A stretch of DNA of 64,000 nucleotides from Rhabditoides inermis (GCA_963966185.1 CAWZYM010000408.1:1-64000), one strand, 5' to 3'. Positions 1 through 12,300 are shown, counted from the stretch's first letter. Program-made: numbers and translations. The notes: generated by a model not told the origin, from the letters alone.

Positions 1-236
1 CTTACCGTATCCCTAGGGTCACAAGCGCATCGAGGCCGCGAGGCTGAAGGAAACTACGACAGAGAAGGACATTTGCAAGGTGTGAAGAGAAAAAAGTTCG
101 GGAATCAAATTCGATTGCATCATCACAATTCGTTGTTTCGAAACCTGTCACGACTCTGCAACGGATGTTGAGTGGATAATAAAGGGGGGAAGATCGAGAG
201 AACCCTCCTTTAAACCCATGCCATGATAACAATGTT

Positions 237-244
<8 letters not shown>

Positions 245-283
<39 letters not shown>

Positions 284-299
284 GTGAGAAAGAGTGAGA

Positions 300-332
<33 letters not shown>
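245..332. repeat. (GA)n microsatellite
   Basis: Nearly pure GA dinucleotides with a few GT/AA interruptions, ending about 12 nt before the first kinase acceptor. (GA)n tracts sit at intron ends throughout this window. Confidence 0.95.
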
Positions 333-333
<1 letters not shown>

Positions 334-344
334 CTTCACTCCAG

Positions 345-1400
345 GACTGTCCCCCGATGTACGTGAAGATCCTCGAGGCCCTCTCGAAGCTGACATACGC
401 CGACCGTCCTCCTTATGAGAAGTTCGCGGCCTTCTTTCGCGACGACCTACGCAAGAGGGGCATCAAGATGTGGGTCACTGTAGGGGTACTGTGGGGGTAC
501 TGTAGGGGTACTGTCGGGTACTGTAAGTCGATGTAGAATACTGTGTTGTACTATTTCGGGGTACAGGGGCATCAATAGAAGGGTATCAAGATGTGAGGGG
601 ATATTGTAGGGTACTCTTACACTTATTAGCATACTGTAGGATACGATAAGTTGCTTGGGCGTACTGTAGAGTGTTTGGTGCACTGTAGGTTACGTGGAGT
701 ACTGTACTTGTATTACAGGACGGACACGTACGAATGGGAGGAGATTCTCAAGAACGATAAGAAGGTAGTTTTCTTCCCCCCTTGATTTTGTGCTCTGAAA
801 TAACGAGATCTGCATACGTCTTCCGTAAACTGGCTGTAGCGCTTCTTAACATCTTCTTGGTTGTTCGGAAAACGCTCGGCTCTCACTAAAGTACCTAGAA
901 ACGCATTCACTAGAATAACGCTCTCTGATTCGTCTACTGATGTCAGAAGACAATGCTGACGTCATCTGTTTGCAGAAGGCTGGCCGTACGACGAATGGAG
1001 ACGGCCGCGGGTCGGCGGGCAAGATGGGAACGAGAGACAAGGACGACAAGGTGAGCAGTGACGATCTCTTTGCCGCACTCGCGCGACCTAACCTCCCTGG
1101 AACTATGTATCCACTAACACCCAGGACCCACTGAGTGACGTAGTCATCATTTATTTTGTATCAACATCAAGTACTTACTACTCACCTACCTTAAATATCT
1201 CTAGGACAACGACAAACAAGTGTGTTGTGCTTTTGTCGAGTATGTTGTCAACAGGAGAACAGGACACAAAACCATTATCGTTTTTCCAGGACAACGACAC
1301 TCTGCGCGAGGTGGAGGACTCTGTGATCACGGAAGGGATCGACGAAGACGACAACCCGCAGGGATTCGACGCCGAGAACACGCTCGAGGGACTGGAGTAG
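345..1400 (+). CDS. TTBK-like (CK1 superfamily) protein kinase, 3' end
   Basis: C-terminal part of a casein-kinase-1/tau-tubulin-kinase-like Ser/Thr kinase; the ATP-binding and catalytic loops lie upstream of the window. Exons 345-469, 719-764, 976-1050 and 1290-1400 keep phase and end in TAG. The first visible exon reads LSKLTYADRPPYEKF then RKRGIKM, joined to TDTYEWEE; this matches the end of the TTBK kinase fold, where an L-x-Y-x-x-x-P-x-Y helix precedes a D-x-Y/F-D/E-W-E motif. The tail is acidic and polar (ends NTLEGLE). Intron 1 uses GTGGGT and holds a GGGGTACTGTA-type minisatellite. Family call is from motif memory. Confidence is good for a CK1-type kinase, moderate for TTBK specifically. 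Confidence 0.72.
478..700 (+). repeat. Degenerate GGGGTACTGT minisatellite
   Basis: Intron 1 of the kinase holds many copies of a GGGTACTGTA-like unit, clearest at 480-530 and more diverged to 700. Confidence 0.7.
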
Positions 1401-2063
1401 AAGAAGCACAGATGACGTCGTCCTAGCCATCGGTATATCATCCCGAGAGTGTTATTCGAGTAAACTGTTAGAGTGCATAGGGTTGCAGTATGTTGTAGAG
1501 TCGCGTATAAGTAGTTACACTTAAGTTAAGCAGCGGCCATTGACCGCAGATGTAACATGATTAATGACGATAAAATTCGATTGGGTTCGCAGTGACTTTC
1601 AGCTTCGAGAACCGCTTAAACGTTTGTGACACTGGAATAAAGAGTTGTGTATGTGCGGTTTTGTTCTTTGCGAGTTGATGCACGAAAACGTAAACAACAG
1701 GAAACAATCGTTTTTGACCGTTGTGAGAATATACAATCTGAGATCCTATAGAACAAGATTCTTGGCAGAGGTATAATGGGTTGGCTGGCGTCGAATGTGA
1801 GTCGTCTTCTGGCGTCTTCTGGCTACCATATAGAGTGAATTGCCACACAGGGGCTGGGTGAAGTATTCAGTGAGTGTCGCAAGAATTGGTTACGAACGGG
1901 ATCCGAGTCATCTTACCGCTATATTTCAACCGAGCCACACTACATACACTCAATTATATCACGATTCTGTTCTCCTCTTTCCCTTTTTTACTCTCCCCTC
2001 AGAGAAAAAAATCAGAATTAAAAAGTTCATCTCGAATCATAGCACACAATGGACACAAAATCG
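1401..2063. other. Intergenic stretch, no gene seen
   Basis: Short unsupported ORFs only; contains the kinase 3' flank with its candidate poly(A) signal. Confidence 0.5.
1636..1641 (+). promoter_or_regulatory. Candidate polyadenylation signal of the TTBK-like gene
   Basis: AATAAA lies about 235 nt downstream of the TAG stop of the kinase gene, on its strand, with no other gene between. Confidence 0.35.
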
Positions 2064-2393
2064 ATTATCTTTCAAAAGTACTTCCAAGTGAAAGTAGTTG
2101 GTTTGTACATACCGTTGTCTCAGTTGAGCAAAAGGACTGACATGTTTTCAATGGAGACAAGTGCCAACAGGCTCTCTCTCTCGTACCAGTACAAAACGGC
2201 CATATTATAATGAACGCGTTTACGAAGTCATGCAGTTATTATATAAAAGCACAACTTCTGTTGTAACATAACACGTCGAATAATGCTGAGAGCCTGTTTG
2301 CGTCTCCATTGAAAACATGTCAGTCCTTTTGCTCAACTGAGACAACAGTACAAACCAACTACTTTTACTTGGAAGAACTTTTGAAAGATAATA
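2064..2393. mobile_element. Foldback MITE 1
   Basis: About 330 bp with long terminal inverted repeats. The arm at 2064-2182 is the reverse complement of about 2284-2393, apart from scattered mismatches and a small indel, with a loop of about 100 bp. Outer ends read ATTATCTTTCAAAAG and its complement. No ORF, so a non-autonomous foldback element. Confidence 0.8.
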
Positions 2394-2839
2394 TCTGTCC
2401 TTTTCTTAAGTTTTGTTTCACAAAATTACATTTTCATACACGTTCGCGATTCGCTGCGAGGATACCGACGCGCACCCGCTATTCGCCTATCTCTCTCTCA
2501 CTCACACACTGAGAGGGCGGGGCGAAAGCGATTGTCCGACGCCCGCCCGCCCGCCCGCCCGCCCGCCCGAGCGACCGACACCAATCTCAATCCGCACTCG
2601 AATGCCGACTCTCCGTATCTCGCTTCAAATTCAATCAAACTCAATACAACTTCCTATAACTCTATCGAATATAGATGTTAATGTAATGTAACAGTGGAAA
2701 TCACTTCAAAATGAGTAAAATTGCTTCATCCGGGAAAAGTCGTTTTTGAGCATTCCAGCGCGCGGGGACATCCAGTACAAACGAGAGGGCGCTGGCGCGG
2801 CCTCTCTAGTTATGTAAATTACGGTGGAATACGGTAAAA
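2394..2839. other. GC-rich, CT-rich stretch without a clear gene
   Basis: Contains the (GCCC)n island and CTCTCTC runs, resembling the promoter-like GC-rich block near 5.4-5.75 kb. No coding exon could be supported. Confidence 0.4.
2540..2570. repeat. (GCCC)n microsatellite
   Basis: About seven GCCC units in a GC-rich island that also has a GGGCGGGGC box near 2516. Confidence 0.9.
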
Positions 2840-2930
2840 TAAGTAATACAAAGCTTACTGCGAGTTTCAATAACACGGATTTCGGTGGTCCCGTGGATGC
2901 GTGCGTGCTATTGGTAATGTCATCCTATCA
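2815..2930 (+). pseudogene. Remnant of a DUF229-gene terminal exon
   Basis: Translated on plus this reads LTASFNNTDFGGPVDACVLLV, nearly the same as the last exon of the DUF229 gene at 29017-29116 on the minus strand (LTASSNNVEFGGPVDAYVLLV). DNA similarity extends upstream into the intron (shared TACGGTAAA and GCTTACTGCGAG blocks). The acceptor AG of the real exon is not preserved and the C-terminal frame diverges, so this looks like a fragment of a paralogue or a dispersed duplicate. Confidence 0.6.
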
Positions 2931-4918
2931 CCTCACGACCTCATTTCTATGACATCAAATCAAATCAAACCTGGCTACTCGTGCGCCGACCAGCTCTATG
3001 ACATCACTGATCTTTTTAGTACAGATTCTATAATGTTGTTTTTCCAGACCACAATGCTAATTTTTGTTTTGGAGCACCACGTATACGGATGTCGTTCTTT
3101 CTTGTTTCCCATTTACATTTTGCTACTTATCTCGCTTCTTTTGAAATGTAAAAAATCGCTCGCATTCCGGAAATATTTTTTTATCTTCGATACAATGCCC
3201 AAATATTTATAAGTTGTAAGCAAACTAAGTGATCTAACTGTGAAGGACTAGTTTCGAGCACTGTTTTCTGTGAGTGGTTCTTCTCTTATTGGGTGCCATC
3301 GGCAGCCGCGGGCAAGGTAGATGCGGGATTAGAGACAGGAGTCTGGGTCACGGTGAGTAGTGGAGGCGGGGCTGCATCGGAGGAAGAAGGAGGAGCAGAA
3401 AGCTGAAGAAAGAAAGAAAACCCTCGTTCCACCTCTCATAGTAGAACAGTTATAGTCGACGCCTGGCAGAAAGTTCCGGCCACGCCTTTTCTTCTTTTTT
3501 TTCCGCCGGCGAGCCAAACTCAGTTATGACAACACAACTTAGTTTCGACAACTCAGTAACTGTTTCGACAAGTTTGACTCATCGCACACACCTTCGGATG
3601 CGGGGTAATATGCAGAATATATCCATATACGGCAAGCGACAAAGCGAGCAGATAGAGTCCGAACGACGAAATATCTGATTCACATATGTGAGTACAAAAC
3701 CATTAGTTTGTTACAAACTCACATGAGGCAACAAGCGATACGTATAAGGGATTTGTGTGCGTATCACATACTGCATGCACCATATTCTCATAGATGATAG
3801 TCAGACCACACTTGTGATCGAACATTTCCGACATTGTGGTCTGAACATTTACTGCAGAACTTGACAGAAAACTGTGAGCCAACCTTGACAATGGATCGAT
3901 GGCGGTTCAATTCGAGGAGAAGTTTGTTTTTCATTTCAGATTGTATACGTGTCATATCAATAGCTTTTTTCAGAGATTCGGCTAGTTTTTTGAACGAATG
4001 GTTTGACAGATCCACATTAGCTGATTTGGCGATAGAGGACTGATTTGATTATGAATTTAATGACTCTCATTATGTTACTTACTAATGTTTCTATATATTT
4101 TATAGCGTCTTTGGCAAAATAGTTCACTACACCCTCATTGGTAAATGTTACATCCTTGCAGATAAATCGATGAACTGCTTTTTTAGAAGGGTCATTGCAA
4201 TTGGTTGTCACATTCAAAGCAATGTTGAAAGTCGAATGATATTTCTAAAAAACTGTTTCGTATTTGTTAGCATAACTCTAAAGTATAAACCTCTGATTTT
4301 GAGATGGCATTGTAAATTTTGTTGTGAGTGTCTTGCTTCAAACTCATGGATTTTGAGAAAACTTTAATTTGATTTTCATATGTTTTGAATTCTGAAAAAA
4401 ATGACGTTTTGTGTTTATGCGATATGAAATACATGAAAAATCCATAACTGCAACTATTGATAACTAACCATTATCAATAGTTGCAGCTATGGATTTGTCA
4501 AACACCGATTGGTAACTTTTCTTCATTCGACAGGATGGAACGATGTGTCTGAGTTTAATATCACTTGTTTTCAAAAACTAATTGTAGTGATACCGGAAGT
4601 CAATTTCTTTTGCATAAAACGGAGACACAAATTTCGATGACAAGTTTGCTATTTCTTGTTCGTTATTAAACAAATAGTTGCATCCAGAATAATATTGAGA
4701 CGAATGTAGAAGGTGTCTAAAACGTTGTTACAATTTTTTAACAAAAAAACTAACGTTGCAAAGAATGCCACAGCCGAAATTAAAAGAACCATCAAGGCCA
4801 ACATTGGGAATAGTGGACCGACTGAAACAAAATTGACTAAATATTGGAATGTTCATTAAACTCACGTTTTTTCATGCAGCTTGCTAAGAAAAGAAAAACC
4901 AAACAAGCAATAGATAGA

Positions 4919-5296
4919 ATTCTCTTTCGAAAAGTACACGAGTAAAGAGGAGTGGTTTGTTTTGATCTAATTCAACAAAAGCACATGCATAAAATCTCTT
5001 CGCAGCTGACTAAAATTTCAAAACAAACCTGCTCTTTCGAACGATGTTTTAAAACTCTAATTGTTTTCTTGTTAGCATGTTGAGTTCAGGTATTCAGGAT
5101 ACTGTTAATCCCAACAAGTAACTTGCAACAAAATGTATGACACGATTATAGTGCATACTATATTTTTCATCGATCAGAAAGAGCAGGTTTGTTTTGAAAT
5201 TTTAGTCAGCTGCGAAGAGATTTTATGCATGTGCTTTTGTTGAATTAGATCAAAACAAACCACTCCTCTTTACTCGTGTACTTTTCGAAAGAGAAT
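4919..5296. mobile_element. Foldback MITE 2, inserted in copy A
   Basis: Terminal inverted repeats of about 123 bp: 4919-5042 is the reverse complement of 5171-5296, almost without mismatch. Outer ends read ATTCTCTTTCGAAAAG and its complement; the spacer is about 130 bp. No coding capacity. It is absent from copies B and C, so it entered after the duplication. Confidence 0.88.
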
Positions 5297-5399
5297 GGAT
5301 GTCCTTTTCTCAAATTTCGAAGAAATTGTTTTTCAGGTTGATGTGCCGAACATGTTATGTATACATATTCGAAACTTTAGAAAACGTATCCTGAATATG

Positions 5400-5760
5400 G
5401 AAACGCACTGCTTTGTCGAATCGCTCGTGCGCCTGCCAATGCCAGTCTCTCATTGACACGCGCTATTTCGCGTCTCTCTCTCTTACCCACTCACTCCGCT
5501 CCGCACACTCCCCTCCCCCCACAGTTTTCGCGCCAAAACTGGGGCGGTGGCCTGGACGGCGAGCCGACACGAGAGTGGGTGAACGAAGGGCGGGGCATGC
5601 GCTCAGCCAATCAGAGTGCGCACGCAAGAGAGCCGAGCGACCAATGAGCGCAAAGTGCAGTGGGCGGAGCTTACGTGATGCACACCGTCGTCGCCGCCGC
5701 CGCCGCCGTCGTAAACACGTTTAGTGGCAAAGCGGGAGAGAGCAAGAGAGGGCGGTTTTT
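5400..5760. promoter_or_regulatory. GC-rich promoter-like block with CCAAT and GC boxes
   Basis: Inside the insertion that splits copy A. It has GGGCGGGGC, GGGCGGAGC, and CCAAT motifs near 5608 and 5641, CT-rich flanks, and a CCG/TCG trinucleotide run at 5687-5712. No TATA box stands out and no downstream exon could be tied to it, so promoter function is only inferred. Confidence 0.25.
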
Positions 5761-6397
5761 GGATGCCGCAACCGATATTGGTTTCACGAATCATACTCAT
5801 AGGTCTTACAAAGTGATATTCTAACAAATAACGCACACTAATTAAGTATATTGTATTAGAATAGAGAATCGTGTGTGCCTTGGGAGTGGCGTGTTGCGCG
5901 CGTCACAGCTCAAAACAAACGGGCGCCGCTGCGCGCCGCCCCTAATGATTGGATGAGCTACATAAACAATAGCGTTTGTCGAAACTTCATGTAATATCTG
6001 AACAATGAAAATGTTAAAATTTCTCTGAGAAACTCAATAAACATACGGTATTAATGCGGTTTTTATACAAATCAAGTTTATTCGCATTGATTATCGTCTG
6101 AAATGTATGTCTTGAAAGGTCTTACGAGGGAGGTGTTATAGGTCCTCCACTCGGATTTACATCTGAAGGCACCATTCGAAAGCTCTTTATCTCCTTAACA
6201 ACATATAACAAATTCAGCTGCCCTCGTTTCCATTAAAGTACCGTAATCTTCGTTTGAAGTTCCATAACTCGGCTCTATTTCGATTAAATCTCATATTTCA
6301 AAGTTTTTATGAAAGCTATAGTCTTCTATAAATATTAGGGACCCACTTCGATAAGAATAGTGCAACATACCTAACACAAAGTACAGTAACCTGGTAT

Positions 6398-9300
6398 CTA
6401 GTCGGGTGCAGAGAACAGTGAGATGAGCTTCCTGTTCGCAAAGAACCCGACTCCGCTCTGCATCGCCTGTGAAAATAGACAAGAGTTACAGAATGCCAGT
6501 TAATAACTAAATTTTTTTGGGTATAAAGTGTAACAGTCCCTAACGATATGTCAAAAAATGCAATAATATGTTTGAAAATGCTTTGTTCGCATCCAACTAA
6601 GTCATCAATTCAAGTTCTCAATATAAGTATGTCATTGTCATATTACGTTATTTCTGTCACTGTTGTAACGTTTTTTTACTCACCTGATGTCCCCGAATGA
6701 TCATCTTCAGTTTGTTTTCCTCGCACACTTTGTTGACAACGTTCTCGCCAAAGTAGATCGAAGCGTCGCGTTTCGTGTTCGTAATTGTACTGAATCATGC
6801 ATCATTCAACCATACACCCTTCGGCAGTGCGTACCCATCCAGGTTTTCCATTGGATCGGCCCACAAGATATCGAGGAACTTATCCTCAGTGCGCTTGTGG
6901 GGCTCATTCATCTGCAGAACACGGACACGTCAGTAATCAGTTATTGTTTCACATAAATCTACTCTTCCGCAAACCTCTTGTATGTGTTCAATCTTGAGAC
7001 CACTGCGAATGCCTCCATGCATGCAGAGTATCTGTTTGTCGATTCGCGCAGCGATGGGGAACAGTTCGAAGACAGACTGGAGCTCGGACTCGAACTGCTT
7101 GATGTCTTTTGTAGATCCATCGATGCGCTCTGCCAGTTCCTTCTTGAACGCTTTGTTCTCCACGCGCTTCGACTCGTGGTTGCCACGAAGTAGTACAAAC
7201 TGAACGTGTTCAACATCAAATCTCAAACTACTGACGATATTTAGGTTGCCTTGATTAAGTTTTGGGAAAAGCACAAACAGCGTTAGCCCAGCACAAACGG
7301 CACTTAAAGGAACAGTGGCGATTTAATTCTGCAACTAGCTCTCTTGAACGCACATTACAACTCATACAAAACATTTGTCGTAGACAGGACTCGAACCGGC
7401 GAGGTCTGTGCCATTACGGCGCACACACGCATTGAGCCACATAGTAAGTGAACGAGCTTCTTTCGTCTGGGGTTATGTGTTCTATCGTCAGTTCTGCAGT
7501 ATTGAAGAGTTCAACGGAACGGAAGTCGTGGCGTGACAAATTTTGAGTTTGAAAAAAATGTTGCAACAGCGAGTTGCAACATTTGAAAGCAACGGATAAT
7601 CGTTGTTCTTACTCACAAATCGATCGAGATTTGGGTTAATATGATTCTTTCGATCATTCCGAGTCAAAAACAAATCGCCAGTGTACCTTTAAAGTTGACA
7701 TGAGCATGTTTTGTGTCATTATCAGACATTTTCGGTACATTTCCCCCTCATTTTTCCATATGTCATGTAAAAGGTTAGGAAAGTGAATGTGCGTTTTGTA
7801 AAAAAAAAGAAGAAATTCGCCTAATTGCTATGGGGACTCTCGCGCTGGAAGGACAATTCACTTAATGCTTCAAATTTGAGTTTACGCTGTTTTTGCATAT
7901 TTTTTTGCAATTTCAGAACAGTTGTGGTCTACTACAAGCGCCATTCGAGCAGATAGGGGTTCAAAGATCCTCTACAAAGTGGTAGTTGTAGCGTTGGTCC
8001 ATAATGCAAATTCAGACTGTTAAAGAACCATAAAGGACCCGAGGAGAGAATCGGCAAAATGCAGTGCGTCGACAGGGTGCGAACACAGAACCTGCCGCTT
8101 GACAGACGACCGCTCTATCCACTAGGCCACAGCCGCTGTTTCACAGCTCGCGCGAAAAGGGTGACAGGGCGCAAAAGCAATCCACACGGTTAAGCTCCAA
8201 AATTTGAAACGTAAATATCTCGAAACGTATGGCCGGTCATGTGGATTTGAAAACGGTTTTCGACTAGTGACCTCCTAGGGTATCTCTGATATCATTTTGG
8301 TCACCATCGGCTTCTGTGACCTAAACTACACTTCTCGGGAACCGAGAGTAACACAACAGAGCAAGTAAGCGCGATGAACTAGTAATGTCATTCGCATTGT
8401 CTAGTGCCTCAGTCGCATTGTTGTCCTTGATAAGACAGTCGACCGTCCGCCCTGGCAGAATATGAGGGGGGATGCCTACCCCTTATTCAAAGCCATCGGC
8501 GCTGATCACTCACATTTGTGGGGTAAAGATACTTGAGGATAAAGAGAAGAAGGATGCACTCGAGAGATCGCTCGCCGCGATCAACATAGTCACCGAGAAA
8601 GAGATAGCGGCGAGTGAAAACACCTGCAACACTCATCATAACTATATCTGATTGGTGAAACAACGCGACAAGTAGCAGACTACTTAGTCGCGAATACAAC
8701 GTACCGTGAACACCATCTTCGTTGAACAGAGCGAAAATACGCAACAGATCCTCGTACTAAAATCAATGTGTTTCGTTATATATGTTGTATCAAAGATACC
8801 AAGTGTATCATGTACTCAAAGAAAGGAACCTGTCCATGTATGTCAGCCACTATGACGTAGGGAGCAGAGATCTCGATCAGCGCGAGTTTCTCCGCGAGAA
8901 GAATCTCCCGCACCTTCTCCACAATTTTCTTGTTGAAAATCTCGTTGATCGTAGGCTTGGGCAACTGAAATGCGATTGCACAAATGGCGTGAGTCGTTCC
9001 TACTTTGGCCCCGTTCTTGAAACTGTCCCACTTCAGAAGCACAGTCAGCCATTTGTACATCTCCGCCTTGACTACTTCCTTATCCGATAGAATGTCAGCA
9101 AGCTCTTCGGGTTCGTCGTCCACACGCTTCTTGGGTTTCCCGCATTTCTTCGCTCTCTTCACGTTCTAAAAAGCATACCATTTGCCGATAAAGCGTTGCA
9201 CGGTTTACGTGATTTCCTCGCATCATCGTCACTGTTTCCACGCCGTAGCCAATGTCGTAGGCGTAGTTGTTGCCCTCAACATACTCGACGTTCACTTCTT

Positions 9301-12300
9301 TTTGTGTGCGCTCCAAATCGTCGCACAGATGCTCTTGCTGTAAACGACAGCAGTTAAAGAGAACCGTTCGAGAAACGTACAAAGGTTTCCGGAATCGAGT
9401 CGTGTATTATGAGATGATTTTTATGGTTGATGTGGGTCTTTTCAAAGATGTCGTTCCCCTCCAACACGCCTCTGCCTGAATTCAATACAGCAGTATGTTT
9501 GCTTTTCAACAGACAACACTCACTGTCGTTGATTTTCTCTCGTTTTCTCTGGTGCACCTTCTCGGAGTGGTTTTTCTCTGATGGGGTGCCTTCGGCGGCC
9601 GCGGGAATGGAAGGTGCGGGATTAGAGACAGGAGTCTGGGTCACGGTGACTAGTGGAGGCGGGGCTGCATCGGAGGAAGAAGGAGGAGCAGAAAGCTGAA
9701 GAAAGAAAGAAAACCCTCGTTCCACCTCTCATAGTAGAACAGTTATAGTCGACGCCTGGCAGAAAGTTCCGGCCACGCCTTTTCTTCTTTTTTTCGCCAG
9801 CGAGCCAAACTCAGTTATGGCAACACAACTCAGTTTCGACAATTCAGTAACTGTTTCGACAAGTTGAACTCATCGTACACACCTTCGGATGCGGGGTGAA
9901 ATGCAGGATGTATCCATATACGGCAAGCGACAAAGCGAGCAGATAGAGTCCGAACGACGAAATATCTGATTCACATATGGGAGTACAAAACAATTAGTTT
10001 GTTACAAACTCACATGAGGCAACAAGCGAAACGTACAAGGGATTTGTGTGCGTATCACATACTGCATGCACCATATTCTCATAGATGATAGTCAGACCAC
10101 ACTTGTGATCGAACATTTTCGACATTTTGGTCTGAACAAGCTAGTTCACGAGCTGTTAAAAACTGTTATCATACCTTGACAAGTGATCGATGGCGGTTCA
10201 ATTCGAGGAGTAGTTTGTTCTTCATCTCAGACTGTATACGTGTCATATCCATTGCTTTTTTCAGAGATTCGGCTAGTTTTTTGAACGAATGGTTTGACAG
10301 ATCCACATTAGCTGATTTGGCGATAGAGGACTGAAATTGAATCCGAAATTAATGACTCTATCATTATGTTACTTACTAATGTTTCTATATATTCAATAGC
10401 GTTTTTAGCAAGATGGTTCACGTCACCCTCATTTGTAAATGATACATCCTTGCAGATAAATCGATGAACTGCTTTTTTCGAAGGGTCATTGCAATTGGTT
10501 GTCACATTCAAAGCAATGTTGAAAATCGAATGATAATTCTAAAACTGTTTCGTATTTGTTAGCATAACGCTGAAATATAAACCTCTGATTTTGAGATGGC
10601 ATCGTGAACTTTGTTGTGAGTGTCTTGCTTCAAACTCATTGATTTTGAGAAAACTTTAATTTGATTTTCATATGTTTTAAACTCTAAAAAAAATGACGTT
10701 TTGTGTTTATGTGATATGAAATACATTATTAACTAACCATTATTAATAGTTGCAGTTATGGATTTGTCAAACACCGTCTGGTAACTTTTTTTCATTCGAC
10801 AGGATGGAACGATTTGTCTTAATTCAATATCACTTGTTATCAAAATCTTTTTGTAGTGATACCGGAAATCAATTTCTTTTGCATAGAACGGAGACACAAA
10901 GTTCGAAGACAAGTTTGCTATTTCTTGTTCGTTATTAAACAAATAGCTGCATCCAGAATAATATTGAGACGAATGTAGAAGGTGTCTAAAACGTTGTCAC
11001 AATTTTTATAATAAAAAAAAAACTAACGTTGCAAAGCATGCCACAGCCGAAATTAAAAGAACGATCAAGGCCAACATTGGGAAGAGTGGACCGACTAAAA
11101 CAAAACAAATAAAGATTGAAATGTTCGACTCACGTTTTTTCACGCAGCTTGCTAAGAAAAGAAAAACCAAACAAGCAATGGATAGAATGATTGGATGAGC
11201 TACATAAACAATAGCGTTTGTTGAAACATCATGTAATATCTGAACGATGACAGTGTTAAAATTTCTCTGAAAAACTCAATAAACATACAGTATGTATGCG
11301 GTTCTTATACGAATCAAGTTTATTTGCGTTAATTATCGTCTGAAATGTATGTTATGAAATATATTCTTCGTGAAAACATACCATGTCCGTGAAATTGTTG
11401 AAATCGAAACGAAGACTCGAGGATGGAGGTATCTGAATTTGAATAAGTGTTTTACTCGTTTTACTCTTTTTGTTGACCTGGTAAATTTTATCGTTGATAA
11501 CAGTTTGAAGATATGAATCGATGTCTGTTTTGGTAATCTGAAATGACAACTAGTTCATACATGAACGATCTTTTTGAACATACCCCAAATGCCGCTTTTT
11601 TGTTGTTGGAAATGATTTCTTTCATCAATGTACCAGCTTCTGAATACATTGTGTCCATATTTCCAAAAATAGGAATATAGACAGATTCTTGTGCGATTTG
11701 AGTTTCAATATCATTCTAAAAATTAAACAAACATTGAAGAAAACAAAGTATCGTTTTAACCTTCATTCGATCCATAAAATCAGACAACCGAAAGAACAGA
11801 TGATCGAGTTGTTTAAATTCTCCTCTTCGAACAGGATAAGAAAGTTCGGCTAGCTGGTTTGTGAAACTGTTTACATCCGCCTTAAAAGAGTTTCACGTAA
11901 AAAAGATTGTGATCTATTCTGAAAGTACTGTCCTCATTGGAATAGATCTATTAACACGTAATCATAGATCTTCGCGTGTTCGAGTTAAACGATTAAACGG
12001 CGTAATTTGCATTCGAATAGAAACTCTCGCAAAAATCAGCAGAGCGAAAGACCGTATTACGAGACTGTGCCCTTAAAAAATGTGCCCTTAAACTGTGCCC
12101 TTAAACTTCGGGTAAAAAGTCACCCGACTAGAATAGTAGCGCGCCTGGAACCATATTTTGGGCTCCGCTCTTCTCCAGTCAGGCTAATTAGGTACAGGAA
12201 TCGCTATGAAAGATTCAAAAACGTTTTCTTTAACTAAAACTTTTGAAGACTGTCGAAAGATCTTTGACAGAATTGAGTTATGATGTAACATTTTGTCCTA

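Larger units (their letters stand above)
3183..6115 (-). pseudogene. Copy A: prominin-like pentaspan pseudogene
   Basis: Close copy of exons 11-20 of copy B (9.56-11.36 kb), same strand. Homology covers 3183-4918 and 5945-6115; an insertion of about 1 kb (4919-5944), including a foldback element, splits the exon of transmembrane segment 3. Exon 14 has a TAG nonsense codon after the residues YHYN where copy B reads YHYKKIL. The proline-rich tail exon (about 3400 downward) ends in TAA after AADGTQ, so no phosphatase follows. Both lesions are shared with copy C, so A and C descend from one already broken copy. Its 3' flank (AAATATTTGGGCATTGTAT region) is also shared with C. Confidence 0.85.
6398..9165 (-). 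other. PP1-like catalytic domain of copy B
   Basis: PPP signatures in order: ADIHGQ then [11 protein letters not shown] (metal-binding Asp and His kept; usual first Gly replaced by Ala), [48 protein letters not shown], a Lys-Arg-Asp before [17 protein letters not shown], then [15 protein letters not shown] followed by TAG. The metal-binding residues are present. The stop removes the Tyr and the last strand that follow SAPN in PP1, about 40 residues, so activity is uncertain. A standalone gene could start at the double Met in exon 22 (MMRGNH), the main alternative to fusion. The 1.3 kb intron 7200-8513 holds two tRNA-derived repeats. Confidence 0.85.

Noticed and set aside
11267..11288. A 22-nt GT...AG intron in copy B, also readable in copies A and C
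   Set aside because: A second AG 27 nt further on (before ATATTACATG) keeps the same phase and gives a 49-nt intron, matching the size of its neighbours.
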